The position numbers were made by a program, and so were the translations under genes. Of a stretch of DNA of 64,000 nucleotides, positions 1 through 12,200 are shown in pieces (position 1 is the stretch's first letter; the number at the start of each line of letters is the position of its first letter). The DNA is from Patiria miniata (lineage: Eukaryota > Echinodermata > Asteroidea > Valvatida > Asterinidae): the NCBI RefSeq assembly GCF_015706575.1, contig NW_024037058.1, forward strand, positions 18,497,547 to 18,561,546, given 5' to 3'. The notes beneath the pieces were generated by a model. The model had not been told where the DNA came from and searched no databases. It worked only from the letters and a program-made list of their open reading frames with translations.

Positions 1-1122
1 TTCGCTAGTTAGCCACGCCACGTCAACTTCTAGACCCGTACACATGGCTACATAGCCACGCTCCAGAGTTGCATTGAAACATTCAAGATTGTATGGGTAC
101 CCAGACGGCTCCTACCATTTCGTGTGTGCATGACTCGGAGTACCAGCGTAGTATGCGTGACCTCAGAAAATCAAAAGTTTACCTCATATCTTTGTGATGT
201 CGAGGTCGTTTTTTTTCCACTCATATTTCTTGGCAATGCAAGATCCTACGCTGGCGTGAATTTGCAGAAAGCTTTGTATGTAAGTACTTAAAAGCCCTAC
301 TGGCAATATGACGTGCTTCGTGACAATTTTGAGTGTATTTACGCGAGGCTGGAGCGTGGCGTTGTTATTGACGCCTCGTTAACAGGTCTAGTCAACTTCA
401 GGTGCAAATTCCTGCATTTATAATCCTGCAGTAAACCATACATCCTTGTGCTTCTTGTACACGGAACCCCACAAACATATTGTAAGCTTGTTATCAGAAA
501 CCATCACTAAGAAAGCAAAGGAAATGTTCCAATATTAAACTCACATCCAAATTATAAAAAGACGGTAGGAAACAACACCAGGCCTTTGAGTAGGAAAGTG
601 TTACCTTAAATTATATTGTTTAATGGTTATTTTTTATTTTGGAAAAATGTTGCAACCTGACGCCATTTCAGCAGTTGTGTACAAAGTCTATGGAGAGTCA
701 AGAAAATTTTTAAGTATTTCCTAACAAATTTGGAAATGTTTCTCAGTCCCAGATTCATGTCTTATTTCATCATTTTTTGCAATGACTGACCTTCATTGAG
801 ATGATATGTGAAGAAAACAGTGGCATCAGGTTGCAACATTTTTGTTCCTTTATTTTAACTGGGTAGCCCATTCAGTGGAATCCACTCCACTGGTCTCCCA
901 TTATTAATGTCATTTATTTATTGTCAATATGATTATGAAGAAATTACAGTTTTAGAATTAGGCCTAGATGAGGGAGGAAAACCCAAGAAGAATATTCTGA
1001 GGAAAACCATTTTTCCATTCACATAATCGATCAGGCACGTCAGGGGGCAGGAGTTGCTTACTGTAATCAGCTGACATAACAAAAGAGGCAGAAAATGCAA
1101 ACAATACAACAAAAATACTTAC
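1..1122. other. Intron of the CaMKI-like gene, no exon seen
   Basis: This stretch follows the donor site of the minus-strand kinase exon and should be the first part of its intron. I looked on the minus strand for the expected continuation, a glycine-rich loop reading G-A-F-S, and did not find it, so the next exon probably lies left of the window. The sequence is AT-rich and I recognise no repeat in it. Confidence 0.5.
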
Positions 1123-1247
1123 GTTCCCAATACTTCCTTGAGGTCATATTTATCCTCCAGCCTTGGCCGGTTGGGCTCACGCCCTCGCTTTTCCCGGTGG
1201 CCGAAGAGCGGCATGATGTCTGCCGTTCGTTCTGCTAAGTCCTGGTA
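1123..1247 (-). CDS. CaMKI-like protein kinase, first coding exon (partial gene)
   Basis: The minus strand has a long pyrimidine tract ending in CAG at 1248-1250, an ATG at 1214-1212, thirty codons, and a strong GTAAGT donor at 1122 (phase 2). The peptide begins MPLFGHREKR and ends LEDKYDLKEVLGT. That is the N-terminus of calcium/calmodulin-dependent protein kinase I: MPLF also opens nematode CMK-1, and KYD...VLGT leads into the glycine-rich ATP loop of the family. Such kinases phosphorylate Ser/Thr targets in the cytosol and nucleus after Ca2+/calmodulin binding and CaMKK activation. The catalytic domain is not in the window. The 33 bases before the ATG are probably 5'UTR in the same exon; they are open in frame, so a start further upstream cannot be excluded. 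The exon is too short to stand out as an ORF, and the call rests on motif recognition. Confidence 0.75.
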
Positions 1248-3554
1248 CTGGAAGCAACGGCAACAAAAGTCCGAGAAAAAAATATGAATCCCACAAAGGC
1301 CTCAGAATCGCAGAAGATTATTACGCCAGCTGATGCTGAAGAAATCAACTAATGAACAGCTAGTGACTGTGCCGAGTAAGTAGCTGTCATTCGAACACAC
1401 GGGGCATATCACGTCTATTACCTCTGCGTACTGGGTAGCTAGTGCAGTGTGGCGCACGTACATTTGTGTACACACAAAACACATGTGACCTACTATTTGG
1501 TTCCAGTAGCCCAATTTGTGCTCCCATGTGCACAATGCAACAGCAGACGTTGGACACTTGGAGCGCCCATCGCGGCTTGAAAAGCGCCCAAACGATTCGC
1601 GTGCTGAATGGACTGGAATAGACCATTTTTTTAATGGGTTATCATTAATAATAGTGATTTGAAACCATTCAAAAGCTACAGTTTGTCATAACTAAATATT
1701 TTAGATAAACGTGTAGATATCCTTAAATTGTGCAAATTCAATCAAGTTGCGTCCAGACAATGCAACGGATCGAAAGATATTTGGGTAATTGTATGTAAAC
1801 AATCCCCATGCAAAATAGTATCATGTTCCAAGAAATTATTAGGCGATAGAGGTCGCTATTGATGATTTGTATATATTTTTTTAATCTGAAGAGCGCTTCT
1901 CTCGTATGGCACATTCAGGGCATTATTCGAGCAACTTCATGTGGTAAATAAACAAATCAAAATCCAAAACAATCAATAAAAAACACCTAAATAGCAAAAT
2001 CAAACAATGAAATTTTTATGGTTTTTCACTGATGACAAAAAAGAAATTAAATCAGGTGAGCAATATTGAGAGAGATCGGGGAATTAGAACAATTTTGAGA
2101 TGAGCAGTGACCCGGGGATGGAGAAAGGACCCCTCTTGTTTTTTGAGGTGAACTTGAGCCCCAATAATCAGCAATACAAAATATTTTCCCGGCCAATTCA
2201 ATTTAACGCCTAGTTCATTCAGTTCAGATTGAAATTGATCGTCATTCGACAATTAAAAAGAATCATTCAGTTTCACTATCCGAATATTCTATCGTCTTTT
2301 AGCTTCACTTGTCGCTGTAAAAGATGCATTCATATTAAAAGTGTCGTACGTACTTTTATTCAATTTCGTCTGAACCAGCAGTAAGGGGTTGATTGGGCAT
2401 TCAATTTCATTAATGGGCACACATATTCCACATCACGTTCAAGCATCTTTTAAGAAATTCCCTGCATGTTCGTATTCTGTCGGGGGGAAGGGGGACGGTG
2501 GCTCGCACCATCTTCTGATAGGGGGCACTGTTAAAAAGGAACAATCATGGACATTTTCGTTCTTTATCCCTGCAGATTTCCCGAAGGACGTACGAGTTTT
2601 CCGTCAGGCCGACTTCGCCTTCCCGATTTTGCTCCTATCAGCGTCCTGATTATGGTTTTAAAACGGTCTAGCTCTTTGCAATCTGCCACGCTGCACTCCC
2701 CAACCCCTAATGACGCCACTGTGTCTTGCACGTCAAGAGATCGATGGGTGAATCAGCGATGAATAAATATATAAAATAATACAAAACAGAATGGAAAAAG
2801 AACAGTAAACAAAGTGAAAGGATTTGCTCAAATTTTTAAAACAAGTATATATAAAAGACTAACAGTGAAAAAAGAAATCCCTTAGCCCTTTTTATTTCAA
2901 TTTTTGGTTACATCATCCCTCATATCAGTTCATTTGTTACGTTATAAATCTTACAGACACAAAGATTTTGGTAAAATGGACCTCCAAAAAAAAAAGGAAA
3001 AATATCAATTAAAACATCTTATTAATTTGAATGACCAAAGGATGAAAATGACTACCCTTAAACGAATTAGAAAAGACAAACGTGGTCATACGTCATATGC
3101 CCAGCGACAATCGCTAACTTGAATGCGTCAACCGTCAAAAAATGTCTAAAACTTAATGAATGCTGCAAATTAAGCATTGGGTGCATCAAAACGAAATAGA
3201 ATGCCCCAAAACGAAAATGACATTGGAACGAAACCTCGGGAATAAAAACCTATAGTCAATTCAATTCATGTCAAATCACGTGATTTGGTCGAATCAAATC
3301 CAATCACTAGTGAAAACAAATCTTCGTGTTTTTATCTCCAACTCAAGTCATCAAATACACTTCCAAATAAACTTTTAGGGTTCAGTTATACAACGTGGGT
3401 CCACCAGCAATCTAGGCAATCTATGTCGGGTCTTCGGTCATTCACCCATTGTCGCGTCTAGAAATGGATAAAACATAAACGCTAGACACAGCAACAAAGG
3501 CTGTAGCGCACTCTTGCCAATCTCTACAATGATAATCAGTCAGTCTTGGTGCCT
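1248..3554. other. Non-coding, upstream of the CaMKI-like exon
   Basis: About 2.3 kb of AT-rich sequence upstream of the kinase exon. Short open frames exist but show no recognisable domain or convincing splice pattern. It may hold the kinase gene's 5' intron or promoter. I see no clear repeat. Confidence 0.5.
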
Positions 3555-3780
3555 TCCGCTTGCCAGCAGGCAGGTGGGCTATCAGAGATCTCCAGCCTTG
3601 TCTGTTCTGCGCTGCTCTCACACATCCCTCATACGTCTTGCCGCTCCACTCCAAGATGTCTGTTGTCCACTTGCGTCTGGGGGCGTCCTCTCTTCCACTT
3701 TCCTTCTACCTTTCCCTCTATGAGCTGCCTCTGATGACTATCAGCTCGGAGTATGTGACCAAAATACTGTAGCTTTGTTT
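3555..3780 (-). pseudogene. Non-LTR retrotransposon reverse transcriptase C-terminal fragment, frameshifted
   Basis: The minus strand encodes, in two frames, the end of a LINE-type reverse transcriptase ORF. One frame has a YFGHILR motif and then a basic KRGRP segment; after a one-base shift near 3680 the other frame continues with KWTTDILEWSG and a VRAAQNRQGWRSLI motif. The order YFGH-R, GRP-W-DI-W, A-(Q/E)-DR/NR-W-L is typical of the C-terminus of several non-LTR retrotransposon clades. The frameshift and the absence of catalytic domains make it a dead 5'-truncated copy. The clade cannot be fixed from this piece. Confidence 0.75.
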
Positions 3781-4299
3781 TCATTTTTACTTTATCGAGA
3801 ACCTCTTCATTTTGTGACTTTATCCCTGTAGGAGATTTTCAGCATTGATAATTGTTATGTCCAAATAATGTATAGGCCTACTTGGCCAACCAAATCAATG
3901 AGAAATGGTCATCTGTACAGAAATGTCAATTTGTAACGTCATCGGTCACAAAATCTTTCTAAAAATAACTCAAACGAGTAATTCTCAAACAACGATCACA
4001 TTACATAATCCATAATCATATCGACTGATACGTAATCTCTAAATTCTAATGAGAAACTTAAAAAGCAATAATTATGACGTCATCAAATTTGCAACATACA
4101 TCGGTGCCAAACGAAACAATGTTTCCTCAGATCAGTAATCAAAAGGCGATTTTCTCAACAAAAATACGAACAAAACTCATAATAATCAAGAATCTATTAT
4201 CTTAAGTAAGAAATAAAACTACTCATGGGAGATCGAGCACATCTTCTACAAGTAGAGGAAAATCGGGCAACAAAATATTGAACGGTTTTGAAAGGAAAT
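3781..4299. other. Non-coding AT-rich spacer
   Basis: No open frame, splice pattern or repeat that I can support. It lies between the reverse transcriptase fragment and a SINE. Confidence 0.5.
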
Positions 4300-4672
4300 A
4301 TGAAACGGTTGATGGAGTGCCATGGCCTCGTGGTCTGAGCATAGAATTCTCGGTAATTCTTCAGGTTGTGGGTTCGAGTCCAGCCTGCGGCCATGGTGCG
4401 TGTGCCCTTGGGCAAGGTACTTTGTCACTCATTACTTCTCCCCACCCAGGAGTAATGATGGGGTACCTGTGAGGGCAGATATGGTTATTGTGGTAGATTC
4501 TAGCTGAATTGCGCCGAAAATGGCAGTATCGAGCTGAATACTCCCGAGGGAGCTGAGATTGTAATTGGAATGTTTCATTGGCCCAGTGATCAGGGGTAAT
4601 AATAATGTAAAGCGCCTTGATCTTAGTTAAAAGCGCGATATAAGTACCTGTGATTATTATTATTATTAAACG
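4300..4672 (+). mobile_element. tRNA-derived SINE
   Basis: The head carries a pol III B-box-like GGTTCGAGTCC at about 4371, the body includes GTGCCCTTGGGCAAGGTACT, and the element ends with an AAGCGCGATATAAGTACC segment and a (TTA)n tail at about 4655-4670. This layout (tRNA-like head, conserved body, GCGC..ATA end, TTA microsatellite tail) is typical of SINEs in marine invertebrates. Confidence 0.7.
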
Positions 4673-5505
4673 GTTCTTAAGTGACCGTGATATGCTAGCG
4701 ATCGCAAGTTCGTTCTGTAATAGAGGAATATCAAATTGACACTGAATATAACCGTTGGCCTCATTCCTGTCTTTTGTTGAGAGGACTTAAAAGAAAAGTT
4801 CCTCAAGTCATACAATGGCTTATTAGCTTTTAGAGCCCCGGTTCCAATGGTGGGATGGAACTTATTTACGAGTCCGCCATCTTAAATTGAAAGCGAGGTA
4901 AACTCTTCATTATTTTTTGGAACTTGAGAATAATATGAAAGCAATGAAATAGTGCTTCATTTCAAATTACCAGTCTGCTCTGATGAATAATTTCAAAATT
5001 TTGATTCAATACATACTAATTCTTTAAACCATATTAAACAAAACCCGAAAGTGAGGCCAGCTGCCCTCACATATTAAAAAAAATAGTCTGGCACCATCCC
5101 ATTCAACAGTAACACATCGAAAATGGCTTCGTCGTGAATAAGCTTTGTTCATCCATCCCCGCGCTCTCTGCAGCACTCGACACCAGCTGGCAAAAGCACT
5201 ACTGTGCATATATCAATCATTCACTTTCACTTTCAGCGCTCACGCACACAAGTGTGTATTTACCTGCAATCGTGGACCTTCTATTGTCCCTCTTTTGTTT
5301 GTACTTCAACTTTTTAGGACGACCTCCCATATATGTTTTGTACACGACTGTCAATTGCGGACCTTCGAGAATTGTGGACCCTATTGTCCTCCATTGTTCA
5401 AAGTCCCCTACTGAATGCAAAAACAATCTCTCGCAGACAGGATACCATGGCTCACTCAACAATAACAAACAGTAAAGCAGACACATGTGTCTGTACTGAC
5501 TGATC
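4673..5505. repeat. Dispersed repeat copy in 3' flank of gene A
   Basis: From about 4840 to 5165 the sequence matches two other places, 8315-8634 and 38870-39180. They share AATTGAAAGCGAGGTAAA, CCAGTCTG, and AGTCTGGCACCATCCCATTC in the same order. It is an old dispersed element of unknown class. The remainder shows no feature. Confidence 0.55.
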
Positions 5506-5511
5506 TTTATT
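5506..5511 (-). promoter_or_regulatory. Candidate polyadenylation signal of gene A
   Basis: AATAAA on the minus strand, about 615 bases after the proposed stop codon of gene A at 6125-6127. It is the first canonical signal I noticed downstream of that stop. The hexamer is common by chance in AT-rich DNA. Confidence 0.3.
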
Positions 5512-6124
5512 TATAATCAACAAAGTAGACTTTACAAAGTAGACACCTGGTCAGTTTCCCTTCGTGGTTCATTTGAAAAGTTAGGACAAGTTATATTAAT
5601 CAAACCTAAGACAGAAGAAGAGAAATACAATTTAAAGGAGATTCACATCAGTCGTGACTCTAACATACCCGACCGATCAATGTTGTTCCCTAAATGACAT
5701 CATCAATCACTATGGTTTCTTGCTTGAGGCCACTCTAACCTCTTGGAAAAATGTTCGAATTCAACGCCCCGAACCGGCTCCCCCCCCCCCCTTTGGAAAA
5801 TCAAGGTTCCGCAAAATGTATAAATGTTACAGTGATTTCCTGCAAACAAATGCATTTGGGCCAACAGATGTTTCATCACAACCGCGAGGTGCTCATGAAA
5901 CAGTGCAAGGTGGTTATCTTAATTTTGGATACATCTTAATATTTGGTATCTATTCCCGATCCTGGATATTTCTGTAGTACGTTGCGGCCTCAATTTCGAA
6001 GGTAACGCGAAGGACGTTTTAACAATTGAAGGATTTTTTTTTTTCAAAATGAAAAGAGCTGCGGGAGCTACTTTAATTTGTTCCACACACCTCTAGATAC
6101 CTCTGCGTTATATACTGTCACCAT

Positions 6125-6258
6125 TCATTCATATTCCAAACTCGATATTTCGCCGTTGTCGACGTCATTACCGCTACCGTCGGTAGGATCCCGGCAGCCA
6201 CTACCGCCCTCTCCCGTCGGAGAAGGGTAATCTTCATCGTCACATGGCGGAGTGGTCC
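6125..6258 (-). CDS. Gene A exon 8 (candidate): acidic C-terminal tail
   Basis: An open frame of 44 codons ends in TGA at 6127-6125. It is rich in Asp, Glu, Gly and Ser ([16 protein letters not shown]...SLEYE) with two cysteines. Two acceptors lie four bases apart: TTTGCAG before 6262 and GGAG before 6258. Only the 6258 acceptor keeps frame with the phase-1 donor of exon 7; the 6262 acceptor would fit a phase-0 donor (GTACTG near 7930) in an extended exon 7. Human properdin also ends in a short acidic tail, which supports the assignment. Without transcripts this remains the weakest exon of gene A. Confidence 0.45.
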
Positions 6259-9200
6259 CTCCCTGCAAATGCGGCAAAAAAACGCGGGAAATGACATTTT
6301 ATTCCATGTTCTTTTCACTGCATGGACAACGATTTTTACCCTCTTTTATTGAAAAGATGAAGAAGTTTTAAGCACTCTTCAAAGAAATGCTGTGTAGTAG
6401 CCCCGCAGTCAGCATGGAGGGATATTTTTCATCTGCAACCAAGTAAAGCCATGTGTACGATATCAAGTGATGTGTATGATATAATCATGCAATTTGAGAA
6501 AACTTGATGATATGGTTAAGGACTTGGATATGAATACATACACTGGACGTCATTGGTTCGAAGCTTGATATAATCATTTGTTTTTTCCCCTCAAAAAGAT
6601 TTTTCTCTCTATTTATTTAGTTTAATCAAGGCTTACGTATCAAAGACAAATTTCGGCTTTTTCCGATTTATGGTACTAGGGATTTTTGTTTTAGAGGAGA
6701 GTATAAAGTCCGAGAACCATTATGTTACCAACTGACGTATGTGCATTACGGTCGGTGACTATAGTTGGTTGCAGAACAAAAAAAGTATTGCAGCGTGGAG
6801 TGAGAGGCACATTACTAAAAAGTAAGCCTTTTACAGGCTGGGCTTCTCAAATGCTGACAAGAAACGATTGGATATTTTAATTATCAAAATCTAATGACGC
6901 ATTCAATCTTAATACTGTCCTTCTATATAAGAACACACGATATCCATGCACGAAAGGAGCTTCTTATTTTTGTGACAGTTATTAAGATAACAAAGGGCCC
7001 ACGCCGAATTTGGGATGGGTCATAAGGTCATAGGTCATAAGGGCTTTGCCCTATATTTTCATTTATAGCAACATTATATAAAGGCAACTAAATTACATCA
7101 TTTTATCGAAATCACGGCACATAATCCGTCTAAAAGAAACACCGTAAGTCACACCAAATAATACATATATGTACATTTCTTAAAGAAAAATATTGTCAAC
7201 GGCTGGTTACTCAGTATATTTTAGCTACATTGCAAACAATACCATATCTTGGTTCTTTTTTTCATAATCTTTGGGTCATTTCTTAATAATTTAGGTAAAA
7301 TTGTTGTTTTTAATTGGTCGTTATAATTTTCTGGTATTTTCGTTCCATTTATTACCCCTGAAAAACGTTGTGCTGGATAATATATGTACAATGTTTATAT
7401 AATCAAATATTGTGGGTTTTCTTAATCTCTTACCTCTACAGATGAGTCGGCTGACGCGGAATCTGTAAAAAGATAGTTTTCTTTAAATATTGAGTCCAAA
7501 TTGATACGAGCAGGAACAGGAAACAAAAACTGTAATTTGTAATTTGTATGCAGTTTTGATGTTCCCCCATTTGTGATATCTTGGATAAATGCCTGATAGA
7601 AGACGATAATGGGCAATAAAAACAAAGATGGGTTGGAAAGTTTTCTCACCGTGAAAATATTTAGCATTATACCAGAAAAATTCCGAATGCAGTCTGTCCA
7701 TTCAAAATACCACAGATTGCAAAATTGTTTGATCAATTTCGATAAAAGTTTTTAAAAATGTGACAACTTCAAAAAGATGCTCAAACTACGCACATGAAAA
7801 CAAATCCTCTTGCATAAGGCTGTTTAATTAAAAAACAAACAAACAATTTCCTCGTTCCCAAAATTTGGCAAGGGCCAACTGTCCTATCAAGACGCTACAA
7901 AAATTAGCCTGAACCAGTACCCTTAGTTCCAGGGTAAGTGGGTACTGAGCAAATAATTGCTTACAGGATGAGTCCCCATCGCCCAGGCAGGGGGCCAGTT
8001 TGCAGTTTTCATTATCGAATTTCTCCCCCTGGCATTTGAGCCCTTCGTTCTGCGGTGGCGGATTGTCGCACTGCCGCGTGCGGGTTTTGAAGCTGGCCTT
8101 CCCACAGGTCGACGAGCAGTCGTTCCAGGGTGACCACGTGCTCCACATACCGTCAACTGAAAATCAAGAACAGAAAACAAGTTTTTTCCTTGAAAATGGT
8201 CGACAAAGAGAGATTATTTCTTATTCGACCACGGGCGGCACATACCGTGAAATGAAATCATGAAGAATTTTTTTTTTTGCTTACATAATGTAAAAAAACA
8301 ACAAAAGTTGGGAAAATTATTATTCCATGGGTTTTATTCACGAATCGGCCATATTGAATTGAAAGCGAGGTAAAATCTTCATTTTTGGATCTTGCGAATA
8401 GAAATGAAAACAATGGCAAAAAGTTAATTACAAATTAATACCAGTCTGTATTGATGAATAATTTAAAATCGGTGATTAAACACACCCTAAAGTTTTAATC
8501 CACATTAAAAAAAAAATTAAAGTGAGGCTACAATCCATAAATAGTCTGGCACTATCCCATTCAACAGGTGACAATTTATACAATACATTTAGGGAACACG
8601 ACCAAAATGGCTTTCTCATGAATAAGGTCCATACCCAACCTCGTCCCCAGGGTGTCGAGCAATACGCGCCCACCACTAGCTGCTCTCTCACCCTGGTATT
8701 GGATCATTTGCATGTGCAAGATTTTTGAACACATATGCAAATGAGGACTAGTCTGGTGCCTGCATGTGCGTTACATTAGCGCTTGTTTTTGTATGCGGTG
8801 TCTGGGGTAAAAACAGAGTCAATTCGTCGCAGGCGAGCATGGCGTGAGTTACGAAAACACGATTTATTCAATTAAACTGTTACGATTTTATCGAAACAAC
8901 ATGCAGTATCACATTTTATATTAATATGAACAAATTGGAAAGGAAATGAGTATTTTCGAGAAGGCGTGGACGAATGATTGCGAAAACACGTACTGCACGT
9001 TTTGAATAACAACACCAAGTACACGACAAAATCCATTTCTAGCCAATTGAGGTATCGAATCAGGATACAGGAAGAAAGTTTCCTATCCAGGGTTTACTAA
9101 TGGAAACGTGGTTGGAAATAAAGTAAGCACTGGGGACGAGGTTGGGTCCATACCCACAACACTGTTGCAATAACTCAGGTAACTCAGGTATATAAGTCGA

Positions 9201-12200
9201 CATAATTAAACTACTGTTGCAATGCGTATTTTGTATAGGACAGTCTCTCTTCAGAAGGAAAGACACACGGGTGATACAAATTTGCTAGCCAGATTTTCGC
9301 TCTTTTCAAAAAAGCTGTTGAAAATCTCTGAGCACAATGCTCAATGCTGGCTCTCCTGGCTCTATGACGTCATACCATCTTGACCAATGACCTTGCAGGG
9401 AGCTCCTGACACACGCACGTTTGATTACAGTTGGTACTTTATTGAGTGGAAAACCAATAATGGAACAACAAAAATGGGTTACCTGGGCAGATGACCTTAG
9501 AGCAATCTCTGATATCGTTGAGTCGTTCTTGGCATTGCCTCCCTCCGTGCCGTGGTACGGGGTTGGTGCATGAGCGCGACCGCAGCGCAAACCCTTCACC
9601 TGTGCATTCCCCCTGACATCGCCACTGACCCCACTCGCTGACTCCGCCATCAACTGCAAGGGCAAAATTCAAATTCATATCTACTGCTTTACGAAGCTAA
9701 TAGTTCCGTTTTGATAGCCGAAAAAAAAAATTAAGATGCATATCCCATGCTCTTCAAACGAAAATATGGATTTTTCTCCTCTAACGAAGTTTGTATTTAA
9801 ACGAAAACCCCATTTTGGGTTTCTTCAACCCTCTGAAAAAAGGGATTTCCTTTCGTGCACAGATAATCGGCCTGCGAGAGCCGAGTTATTGTCTCGCAGT
9901 CAATAATTCGCATTTTACGAAGAAATAGTTTAATGACTATACGTCGGTGGATTTCTGTTGATGTTCAATGTCCCAGTGAATGACTTTTATGTTGCTAGGA
10001 AAATTGCAATTGAAAAAAAAATGTTGTTAATACGGTACTTTTAGCGGAGTACAAAAAGGAAACTTACGTTATCAAGACTTAAAACCATGGATGTAAAAAA
10101 ATCCCCAAAACACCGAGTGCTCTGCGGATATTTTAAAGGGCCGTGCATTAAATTTTCTGAGGAACATATTTCGTGCATTTTTCTACTCCTTTTAAATGTA
10201 CGCAAAATATGTTTACACATTAAAACATTTCCATGCTTTTCATGATCACTGAGGATGACATTTCAGGAAAACACTGTTCAGTTTAGGGGTTTTCTGTTCA
10301 AATAACGAAACCAAAAATATGCTTGCCGAAAATATTTGTGATAAAAGGTTGCTCATTGACTTACTGCCATGTACTGACACAACAACGAATCAAATCACCT
10401 AAGAAAAGGAAATTTCCGACAATGAAATATACAAATTCGGGCAAATTTTGGTGCTGAAATTGCAGTAACATTGAGGTTTCTGCCTGAAATGACATCACAC
10501 TTTTGCTCATGAATATGGAAATATACATTAGCATCAACCCCCCCCCACCCCAAAAAAAAGGCACCAAAACCCCATTAAAAATGGCAAAACGAAATTTGGA
10601 AATAGGGTTAAATGGGATAGAAAGGTGCATTTCCAAGGATTGCATTCCAAAAAATTACGGTGCATGGCCCTTGAAGGTTGTTCTATCCGTGTTCTTCAAC
10701 TGTAGCCTATAGGATTCTTCCTCCTAACGAATTTTCATTTTGTATGTTTCTTATGGGAAATATGTTCGGATATTTTCAACCATCTGATAATACGCTCTTA
10801 AAGACTTATTCTGGGTTGCTTGTGCGTGCACAACGCACAAAAGATACCCCTCAAATATCCATCGGGCCGCAAATAATTCGAAAGTTATAAAGTAAATAGT
10901 TCGAAAGTTGTAAAGTAAACATTCCAAAAATGTGTGATTAACTTTTGTATTGCTACAGAGATGGGAATTTAAAATCAAAATCTATTTTTTTTTCGGGGCG
11001 AAACTCAGAAATAGAACGGGGAGATCGAAAACTTTTTAGAAATCCTAAATTTGTACAACTGGTCTGACCTGGGCAGTTGAGGGCGTTTGCCTTGCAAGAC
11101 CGGATGTCCGTCTGGTCGCCGACGCAGTCACGGCCGCCGTACCGAGGCCTTGGCGCCGTGCACTTACGGATGCGTCTGCGTTCCCCATCGCGTCCGCAGG
11201 TAACCGAGCACGGGGACCAGTCTAACCATTCCCTCCAACCTCCATGAACTTAGAAATAAAAGGGAAAGAACGAACAAAAAAACGCCTTCAAAATTAACCT
11301 TCACACATATACCCAGCACATTAACGATGTACCACAGAAACGAACTATTGTCTTGGTTGAATTTCTCATGGTTGACTAAAAAGAAGAGAACGCAAAGATG
11401 TGGAAACCAATGATACAAAACCTACCTTAAACTCCATCGGAGTCGTAGTGTTTTGTTTGTTTACTTGCTTGATTGATTTTCGCAAACTGATTCTTGCCAA
11501 ATAAAGAACAGCCATCTTTAAAAAAACCCAGAAGACCAAATTACGATAGACTTTGAAAAAAAATGCCAAACTTAATGTGAAAACACCTAACAGTCAACAC
11601 AGTTTCGTAACACCAAAAACAAACCAAAATTTACATAAGTATCCAACGTAAATAACATGGCAAAAAGTTGTCTATTTAAAAATGTATTTATTATTTTATT
11701 GATTTGTTCTTTCACTCGCCCTCACTTCGCAACCAGAAGTCTGAATGGGGGATGGGGGAGATGTGTGGGGTGGGGGAGAGGAGGGGAAGGATCACATGCA
11801 AAACGAATACGTGTTAACCCTAAAGGGCCGGGTTATTTTGGCCATGGGGGGGGGGGGGGGAGGGCGGATTCCGCCCCCTTCAGATCTTGGCCATCGAGTG
11901 ACGAAAAATTACGAAACTCGGTACATGCATGAATCAACTTAATATAAACATACCAAGACAGTTCATGACTATAAGTCAAAGGGTTTTGGAATTATGGCTA
12001 ATTAATTATTCATATGCACCAGTGGTAATTCTGCTTTGTGTACACTTGGGGAAATTAAGTTTTCACTGGAAAATGTATGCTTGTGGTATCAAAAGATGCG
12101 CAAGACTCGAGGCTAAAAAAGTGAGGACAAAATTTTGCAAGGGTATCGTGGAATAAGTTTGGAGGGGGGGGGGGGGGGTGGCGGATTCCTCCCCGGCCCT

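Noticed and set aside
7422..7736. Extra exon of gene A
   Set aside because: No TSR, cysteine pattern or suitable phase-1 splice sites; composition is that of intron DNA.
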